Source: Deltaproteobacteria bacterium UBA6967 (GTDB lineage Bacteria; SAR324; NAC60-12). Taken from it: 13,070 nucleotides of DNA. The stretch is from NCBI GenBank assembly GCA_002450295.1, contig DJYX01000079.1, positions 1-13,070 on the forward strand. Reading direction: 5' to 3'. The notes beneath the pieces are model-generated. The model was not told the DNA's origin, did not search any database, and saw nothing but the letters and a program-made list of their open reading frames with translations. The position numbers were made by a program, and so were the translations under genes. Numbering within the stretch: the stretch's first letter is position 1; each line of letters starts with the position of its first letter. Shown here one piece after another: positions 7,445 through 13,070 of this stretch.

Positions 7445-7449
7445 CACTG

Positions 7450-10400
7450 ATGAACAACTTTGGCTATCCCTTGCCCCAGGGCCTGTATGATCCCCAGCAC
7501 GAGCATGACAGCTGCGGTGTTGGATTCATTGTACATATCAAGAACAAGAAATCTCACGACATCGTTAAAAAAGGACTTCAGCTACTCTGCAATCTGAATC
7601 ATCGTGGAGCTATTGGTGCTGATCCAGAAACCGGTGATGGCGCTGGGATCCTTGTACAGATACCCGATGCATTCTTGCGAGAAGAAACAGCCAAGTTGGG
7701 GTTTGTTCTTCCCGCTAAAGGACGCTATGGGGTAGCAACGATGTTCCTGCCTCATGATGACAAACAGCAATTTCATTGCGTGGAGGCGATCCAAAGCATT
7801 GTCAGTGAGAACGACTTGATTGGCTTGGGTTGGCGGGATGTGCCGATCGATACGAATTACGTTGGAAAACAAGCTGCTGAAGCAATGCCTGTCATCAAGC
7901 AACTCTTTCTTGCTGGGAATGGCCACAAGACTCAGCAGGAGTTGGAGAGATTGCTTTACGTGACACGAAACGAGATCCGCAACACTTTGCTCAATACCAG
8001 AGATTTTGTGGTGACAAGTATGTCCACAAGAACTTTGGCTTACAAAGGGATGTTGCGCGCTGACCAGATGGATCTTTTCTTCCCGGATTTGGCAGATGAG
8101 CGCTTTGTAAGTGCAATCGCGCTCTCGCATACTCGCTTCCCGACTAACACCTTCCCACGTTGGGATTTGGCGCAGCCCTTTCGTTACCTTGCTCACAACG
8201 GTGAAATCAACACACTGCGAGGTAACATCAACTGGATGCGATCCCGTCAAGAAAAATTAGAGAGTCCACTTTACGAAAATATTCGTGACCTCTTACCAAT
8301 CATTGTCCCATCTGGAAGTGATTCAGCCTGTTTGGACAATGTGTTGGAATTTCTTGTTCTCTCTGGCTATTCCCTTTCTCACGCCATGATGATGCTTGTT
8401 CCCGAAGCGTGGGAGACTCAGGCAGATATGTCTCCAGAGAAGAGAGCATTCTATGAGTATCATGAGCATTTAATGGAGCCTTGGGATGGTCCAGCTGCTC
8501 TAGCTTTCACAGATGGAATCCAAATTGGGGCAACTCTGGATCGAAATGGGCTTCGTCCAGCCCGTTACGTGGTAACCAAAAATGATTTCGTAATTATGGC
8601 TTCTGAGGTTGGAGCTGTGGACATTGATCCAGAGGACATTGTCTCGAAGGGAAGGCTGCAACCAGGGAAAATGTTTCTCGTTGATACGCAGTTAGGCCGG
8701 ATTATCAGTGACGAGGAACTCAAGCAGGAAATCTGTGGAGCAAAGCCTTATGCAGCTTGGCTAAATGACAACGTGATCCCATTGGATTCGCTGCCCACCC
8801 CAGCAGACCTACCCAAAAGTGATCCAGAAACTTTGCTGGAGAGACAGAAAATCTTTGGATATACCACAGAGGACATGAATATCCTCCTGACTCCAATGAT
8901 TCGGGATGGCGAAGAAGCCACAGGTTCTATGGGCAACGATGCCCCATTAGCTGCGCTTTCAGATCGACCACAGTTGCTCTACGGGTATTTCAAGCAGATC
9001 TTTGCTCAGGTCAGTAACCCACCGATCGACTCAATTCGAGAAGAGATGGTTATGTCTATGACCAGCCATCTTGGCGGTGAAGGCAATATCCTGAGTCCTG
9101 AGCCAGGCCACGCAAAATTGATTAAAATAGATGGGCCGATCCTGACTAATGCTCAGTTTGCAAAGCTGCGTCATCATGAAAAGGCTGCCCCAATATCGCT
9201 TCTATTCCCAGCTTCTGAAGGAGCTAGTGGCTTGCAGAAAGCCTTGGACAGAATTTGCGCAGAAGCAGCATCAGCGATCCGATCTGGTAAAGAATATTTG
9301 ATTTTGAGTGATCGTGGAGTTGGTCGAGATAATGTTCCTATTCCGGCACTAATTGCGGTAGGTGCGGTTCACCACCACCTGATCCGCGAGAAACTTCGGA
9401 GTTCGTCTAGTCTAATTCTGGAAACAGGAGAAGCCAGAGAAATCGCTCATTTCTGTCTACTCATCGGCTATGGTGTTGGTGCTATTAATCCCTACCTCGC
9501 TTTTGAGACTTTTGAGCAGATCCTTTCAGAAGGAACCCTCCCTGAAGAGTTGACCTATGAGAAAGCGATCAAAAATTATCTGAAAGCGATTCGCAAAGGG
9601 ATGTTTAAGGTTTTTGCGAAAATGGGCATTTCCACGATCCAGAGTTATCGTGGGGCGCAAATTTTTGAAGCCATCGGTCTCAGTGAGGACGTCGTTCATG
9701 AATACTTTTCTGGGACTCCGTCCAAAATCAGTGGGGTTACGGTTGAAGTACTTGGTCAAGAATGTCTGAAGCGTCATGCTTCTGCTTATGTTGAAACACC
9801 AGATCTCAAAAATACGTTGTCTGTTGGGGGTCAATATTTCTGGCGCAGAAGAGGGGAGTACCACCAAGTCAATCCAATGACAACTTTGTTACTCCAAGAA
9901 GCGGCTCAGAAAAATAGTAGAGAAGTCTTTAAGAAGTTCTCAGACATAATCAACGAGCAATCTCAAAGACTAGCGACACCACGCAGTCTGTTGACATTTA
10001 AGCAGGGAACTCCAGTTCCTCTGGAAGAGGTGGAGCCTGCAAAAGAGATTGTTAGACGTTTTGCGACTGGTGCAATGTCATTAGGCTCAATCAGCAGTGA
10101 AGCCCATCAGACTCTTGCAGTAGCCATGAATCGCATTGGTGGCAGAAGCAACAGTGGAGAGGGTGGTGAAGATCCTCAACGCTTCCACAAAAGAGAAAAT
10201 GGTGACTGGCCAGTGAGTCGAATCAAGCAAGTTGCTTCAGGGCGCTTTGGGGTGACAATTCATTATCTAGTCAATTGTGTTGAATTACAGATCAAGATTG
10301 CTCAAGGGGCCAAACCTGGAGAGGGAGGGCAGCTTCCTGGAAAAAAAGTCAGCCAAGAAATAGCCAAGGTTCGTCATTCAACGCCTGGGGTTACGCTGAT

Positions 10401-11934
10401 TTCACCACCTCCTCATCATGATATCTATTCAATTGAGGATCTTGCTCAGTTGATCTTTGATCTGAAGAATGCGAATCCGAAGGCTCGGATTACGGTGAAA
10501 TTGGTCTCAGAGGCAGGTGTCGGAACCATTGCAGCAGGTGTCGCTAAAACGCATGCGGACCTGATTGTGATCGCAGGTCATGATGGTGGTACAGGTGCCT
10601 CTCCATTGACTTCCATCAAATATGCTGGAGTTCCATGGGAGTTGGGATTATCTGAAGCTCACCAGACGTTGTTGCTGAATCGCTTGCGAGGTCGTGTTCG
10701 ATTACAAACAGATGGGCAACTGAAAACGGGCCGTGATGTGGCTATTGCAGCGATGCTTGGTGCTGAAGAGTTCGGTTTTTCAACCGCACCACTCATCACA
10801 ATTGGCTGCGTGATGATGCGCAAATGTCACCTCAATACATGCCCAGTTGGAATTGCTACCCAGGATCCTGAATTACGCAAAAAATTTGTTGGACAACCAG
10901 AGCACGTCATTAACTTCTTTTTCATGGTTGCAGAAGAAGTTCGTGAAATCATGGCAAAGTGTGGATTCCGTTCATTTAGTGAAATGGTTGGGAGATCAGA
11001 TTGCTTGGAACAACGCTCTGATATCACCCATTGGAAAGCCAAGCATGTGGATCTTTCAAATCTTCTGAAACAAATCCCTGTTGGCGAAGGGGATACTCGC
11101 TACTGTACGCAGGAACAAGATCATGGACTTAATGAACAGATTGACCATGAATTGATTGCCCTAGCCAAGGAAGCAATCGAACAGCGCAAGCCTGTCAGAA
11201 TTGAAATGCCCGTGAAGAACATCCATCGAGCCATTGGTACGATGCTCAGTGGAGAAATTGCGTTAGCCCACGGAGCTGAGGGCTTGCCTGATCACACGAT
11301 TCATTGTCAGTTGACCGGCTCAGCAGGACAAAGTTTTGGGGCGTTTTTGGCGAGGGGAGTCACACTGGAGTTGGAAGGTGATGCTAACGACTACACGGGT
11401 AAAGGACTTAGTGGAGGAAAGCTGATAGTGTACCCTCCCAAACGGTCCACATTTAAGGCAGATGAAAACATTCTAATTGGCAACACTGTCTTATATGGAG
11501 CAACCGGCGGAGAAGCTTTCTTCTCTGGGATAGCTGGAGAGCGATTTGGGGTCCGCAACAGTGGAGCAAACGCCATTGTGGAGGGAGTGGGAGATCACGG
11601 ATGCGAGTACATGACAGGAGGTCGAGTGATCGTTCTTGGTCACACAGGGCGAAACTTTGCTGCAGGGATGAGTGGAGGAATCGCTTACGTCTTCGATGAG
11701 AAAGGTTATTTTACGCAGCGTTGCAACCAAGGCATGGTTGAACTTGGCCCAGTAAGCCAGGTAGACGAAGCCAAATGGGTCAGGGAAATGATTCAACGGC
11801 ATCTGCAGTACACTCAAAGTGAGCGAGCCAGCAAACTGTTGGAAGACTGGGACAACACCCTACAAAAATTTGTCCGAGTGATGCCTACAGAATATAGACT
11901 GGTTCTCGAACAAATGAATTCACAGGCTGCCTGA
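7450..11934 (+). CDS. gltB: Glutamate synthase, large (alpha) subunit
   Basis: With GltD, this 1494-residue enzyme makes two glutamates from glutamine and 2-oxoglutarate, the GOGAT half of ammonia assimilation. Domains in order: a class II glutamine amidotransferase starting at Cys22 (DSCGVGF), so a 21-residue propeptide must be removed to free the nucleophile; a central domain (about 440-780, with EEMVMSMTSHLGGEGNIL near 532-549); the FMN-binding synthase barrel (about 820-1190), with PPHHDIYSIEDL (987-998) and AGHDGGTGASP (1042-1052); the 3Fe-4S cysteines Cys1120, Cys1126 and Cys1131 (CVMMRKCHLNTCP); and a C-terminal GXGXG beta-helix (about 1275-1460, starting GSAGQSFGAF at 1290). Length and motifs are normal for a bacterial GltB, and no intein or gap is seen. 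The start is supported by AAGGA 5 nt upstream. gltD follows after 12 bp, so the two are one operon; the subunits form a cytoplasmic complex in which electrons from NADPH enter through GltD. Confidence 0.98.
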   Translation: MNNFGYPLPQGLYDPQHEHDSCGVGFIVHIKNKKSHDIVKKGLQLLCNLNHRGAIGADPETGDGAGILVQIPDAFLREETAKLGFVLPAKGRYGVATMFLPHDDKQQFHCVEAIQSIVSENDLIGLGWRDVPIDTNYVGKQAAEAMPVIKQLFLAGNGHKTQQELERLLYVTRNEIRNTLLNTRDFVVTSMSTRTLAYKGMLRADQMDLFFPDLADERFVSAIALSHTRFPTNTFPRWDLAQPFRYLAHNGEINTLRGNINWMRSRQEKLESPLYENIRDLLPIIVPSGSDSACLDNVLEFLVLSGYSLSHAMMMLVPEAWETQADMSPEKRAFYEYHEHLMEPWDGPAALAFTDGIQIGATLDRNGLRPARYVVTKNDFVIMASEVGAVDIDPEDIVSKGRLQPGKMFLVDTQLGRIISDEELKQEICGAKPYAAWLNDNVIPLDSLPTPADLPKSDPETLLERQKIFGYTTEDMNILLTPMIRDGEEATGSMGNDAPLAALSDRPQLLYGYFKQIFAQVSNPPIDSIREEMVMSMTSHLGGEGNILSPEPGHAKLIKIDGPILTNAQFAKLRHHEKAAPISLLFPASEGASGLQKALDRICAEAASAIRSGKEYLILSDRGVGRDNVPIPALIAVGAVHHHLIREKLRSSSSLILETGEAREIAHFCLLIGYGVGAINPYLAFETFEQILSEGTLPEELTYEKAIKNYLKAIRKGMFKVFAKMGISTIQSYRGAQIFEAIGLSEDVVHEYFSGTPSKISGVTVEVLGQECLKRHASAYVETPDLKNTLSVGGQYFWRRRGEYHQVNPMTTLLLQEAAQKNSREVFKKFSDIINEQSQRLATPRSLLTFKQGTPVPLEEVEPAKEIVRRFATGAMSLGSISSEAHQTLAVAMNRIGGRSNSGEGGEDPQRFHKRENGDWPVSRIKQVASGRFGVTIHYLVNCVELQIKIAQGAKPGEGGQLPGKKVSQEIAKVRHSTPGVTLISPPPHHDIYSIEDLAQLIFDLKNANPKARITVKLVSEAGVGTIAAGVAKTHADLIVIAGHDGGTGASPLTSIKYAGVPWELGLSEAHQTLLLNRLRGRVRLQTDGQLKTGRDVAIAAMLGAEEFGFSTAPLITIGCVMMRKCHLNTCPVGIATQDPELRKKFVGQPEHVINFFFMVAEEVREIMAKCGFRSFSEMVGRSDCLEQRSDITHWKAKHVDLSNLLKQIPVGEGDTRYCTQEQDHGLNEQIDHELIALAKEAIEQRKPVRIEMPVKNIHRAIGTMLSGEIALAHGAEGLPDHTIHCQLTGSAGQSFGAFLARGVTLELEGDANDYTGKGLSGGKLIVYPPKRSTFKADENILIGNTVLYGATGGEAFFSGIAGERFGVRNSGANAIVEGVGDHGCEYMTGGRVIVLGHTGRNFAAGMSGGIAYVFDEKGYFTQRCNQGMVELGPVSQVDEAKWVREMIQRHLQYTQSERASKLLEDWDNTLQKFVRVMPTEYRLVLEQMNSQAA

Positions 11935-11935
11935 C

Positions 11936-11939
11936 GGAG
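11936..11939 (+). promoter_or_regulatory. Ribosome binding site of gltD
   Basis: GGAG directly follows the gltB stop codon and lies 7 nt before the ATG at 11947. It decides the gltD start and gives tight coupling of the two genes. Confidence 0.7.
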
Positions 11940-11946
11940 AGAATAA

Positions 11947-13070
11947 ATGGGTAATGACACAGGATTTCTAGAGCACTCCAAACAAGACGTTCCAAGACGT
12001 CCAATTGCTGAGAGAATTCGGGATTTTCGTGAATACGATGTGCACTACTCCGAGTCGGAAATTAAAGTGCAAGCCTCCCGCTGTATGGACTGTGGCATCC
12101 CTTTCTGTCACAACGGTTGTCCGCTAGGTAATCAAATTCCTGATTGGAACGACCTCGTCTATCGTGGCCATTGGCGGGAAGCTCTTGATACCCTTCACAG
12201 CACCAATAATTTTCCAGAATTTACTGGCCGTATCTGCCCAGCACCTTGTGAGGAATCTTGTGTTCTCAATGCGTATTACACGCTTGATGAAGAAGAGCGA
12301 CATCGTAAGAAAAATTCTGTCACCATCGAGCAGATTGAAAAACATATCGCTGATCGTGGATGGCAAGAAGGCTGGATCAAACCTCAACCACCGAAAAAGC
12401 TCACAGGGAAAAAAGTTGCTGTGATCGGATCAGGCCCTGCTGGTTTAGCGGCCGCACAACAGCTTCGAAGAGCTGGTCACGAAGTGACAGTTTACGAAAA
12501 GTCTGATCGACTTGGCGGACTCCTAATCTATGGTATTCCAGACTTCAAATTGGAAAAGATTAACGTTCAACGTCGAGTAGACCAGATGCAGGCTGAAGGG
12601 GTACGCTTCATCACAAACTGTCACGTTGGGAAAGACATCAGCACGAAGGAGCTTAGGTCACAATATGACGCCATCCTCCTGGCAACGGGTGCTCAACAAA
12701 AAAGAGAATTGACAACCGAGGGCAAGGAATTGAAGGGCATTCACTATGCGATGGATTATTTACCTCAACGCAATCAATTCGTAGCGGGTGATTCTCCAAA
12801 GCCGGATGCAGTTCAAGCCCAAGGGAAGCGAGTAGCAATTTTAGGTGGAGGATTTACTGCTGCAGACTGTTTAGGAAATTTGAACAGACAAGGAGCTGAT
12901 CGACGTGTTTATCAGTTTGAAATTGTTAACATGCAGCCGCGCCCTACTCCCGTGCATGAAGAGGTAGACCCAGATTGTAGAGCTAACATTCTAACTGAAA
13001 GAGTGATTGGTGATGAAAATGGTGCAGTCAAAGGACTGCAGGCGGTTCGGGTCGAGTGGAAACAAGAAGA
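11947..13070 (+). CDS. gltD: Glutamate synthase, small (beta) subunit, N-terminal part (3' end outside window)
   Basis: This FAD/NADPH oxidoreductase subunit feeds electrons from NADPH to GltB. The first 374 residues are present, of a family usually about 470-490 long; no stop codon is reached. The N-terminal cluster-binding domain has CMDCGIPFCHNGC (Cys46, 49, 54, 58), then GNQIPDWNDLVYRG and GRICPAPCEESC (Cys97, 101, 105), which carry the 4Fe-4S clusters. The FAD-binding motif VIGSGPAGLAAA is at 159-170 and GGLLIYGIPDFKLEK at 190-204; the NADPH domain has AILLATGA (242-249) and GGGFTAADCLG (300-310). Two spots look unusual from memory of the family. The linker between the last cysteine motif and VTIEQIE (108-124) is about ten residues longer than usual and highly charged. 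The NADPH motif has Phe303 where Asp is usual (GGGDT). Neither breaks the frame. The start at 11947 follows GGAG, in operon with gltB. Confidence 0.96.
   Translation, partial: MGNDTGFLEHSKQDVPRRPIAERIRDFREYDVHYSESEIKVQASRCMDCGIPFCHNGCPLGNQIPDWNDLVYRGHWREALDTLHSTNNFPEFTGRICPAPCEESCVLNAYYTLDEEERHRKKNSVTIEQIEKHIADRGWQEGWIKPQPPKKLTGKKVAVIGSGPAGLAAAQQLRRAGHEVTVYEKSDRLGGLLIYGIPDFKLEKINVQRRVDQMQAEGVRFITNCHVGKDISTKELRSQYDAILLATGAQQKRELTTEGKELKGIHYAMDYLPQRNQFVAGDSPKPDAVQAQGKRVAILGGGFTAADCLGNLNRQGADRRVYQFEIVNMQPRPTPVHEEVDPDCRANILTERVIGDENGAVKGLQAVRVEWKQE

Larger units (their letters stand above)
7068..7449. other. 382-bp intergenic region before gltB
   Basis: This is the longest gap without a convincing gene. 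After the helicase stop there is only a 4-bp hairpin (7070-7084) followed by four T, too weak to call a terminator. The gltB promoter probably lies here, but I see no clear -35/-10 pair; TTGACT near 7167 lacks a well-spaced partner. A tandem duplication of ACTGAAT (7413-7426) lies 24-37 bp before the gltB start. The minus strand carries an open frame at 7163-7378, listed separately. I see no tRNA and no strong riboswitch-like fold. Confidence 0.5.

Noticed and set aside
7582..8250. Minus-strand open frame of 222 codons inside gltB
   Set aside because: It is antisense to the conserved amidotransferase domain of gltB; its product has no recognisable domain, so it is a shadow of gltB codon use.
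12164..12424. Short open frames on both strands at about 12124-12424
   Set aside because: They lie within gltD, whose frame is continuous from 11947 to the window end with all family motifs.

Overview
This is a bacterial chromosomal segment of moderate GC content with mostly housekeeping genes. All confidently assigned genes lie on the + strand. Gene content and protein style (phosphoglycerate kinase, an AddA/RecB-type helicase-nuclease with a proteobacterial-style N-terminus, and NADPH-type glutamate synthase GltBD) suggest a Gram-negative, proteobacteria-like organism, possibly a marine lineage. That placement is an impression from protein wording and is not proven by the sequence. I see no transposase, integrase, CRISPR array, rRNA, tRNA or phage module.

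Layout. 1-792 is the 3' two thirds of pgk (the 5' end lies outside the window), closed by a good intrinsic terminator at 807-843. 844-1242 is gene-poor: it holds a possible small minus-strand ORF (851-1048) and a short stretch (about 1082-1204) that reads like a decayed LysR-type helix-turn-helix fragment. 1243-2097 encodes a protein with two tandem gamma-glutamylcyclotransferase/AIG2-like domains. 2201-3127 encodes a ten-helix EamA/DMT-type permease. 3227-3681 is a small membrane protein that appears split by a frameshift into two reading frames overlapping by 4 nt. 3696-7067 encodes a 1123-residue AddA-like UvrD-family helicase with a complete C-terminal PD-(D/E)XK nuclease domain, with no AddB partner in the window. 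7068-7449 is a 382-bp gap holding only an unconvincing minus-strand ORF and the gltB leader. 7450-11934 is gltB and 11947-13070 is the 5' part of gltD, which runs off the window.

How the genes relate. Only gltB-gltD is a clear operon: 12-bp gap, a ribosome binding site in the gap, and products that form one enzyme (glutamine + 2-oxoglutarate + NADPH to two glutamates). The GGCT-like protein, the DMT permease, the small membrane protein and the helicase are co-directional with gaps of about 14-100 bp and may be co-transcribed, but nothing in their functions ties them together. I looked for a novel multi-gene system and did not find one. The items most worth checking are the split membrane gene, the tandem GGCT protein, the apparently partnerless AddA-like protein, the LysR-like relic, and two unusual spots in GltD.
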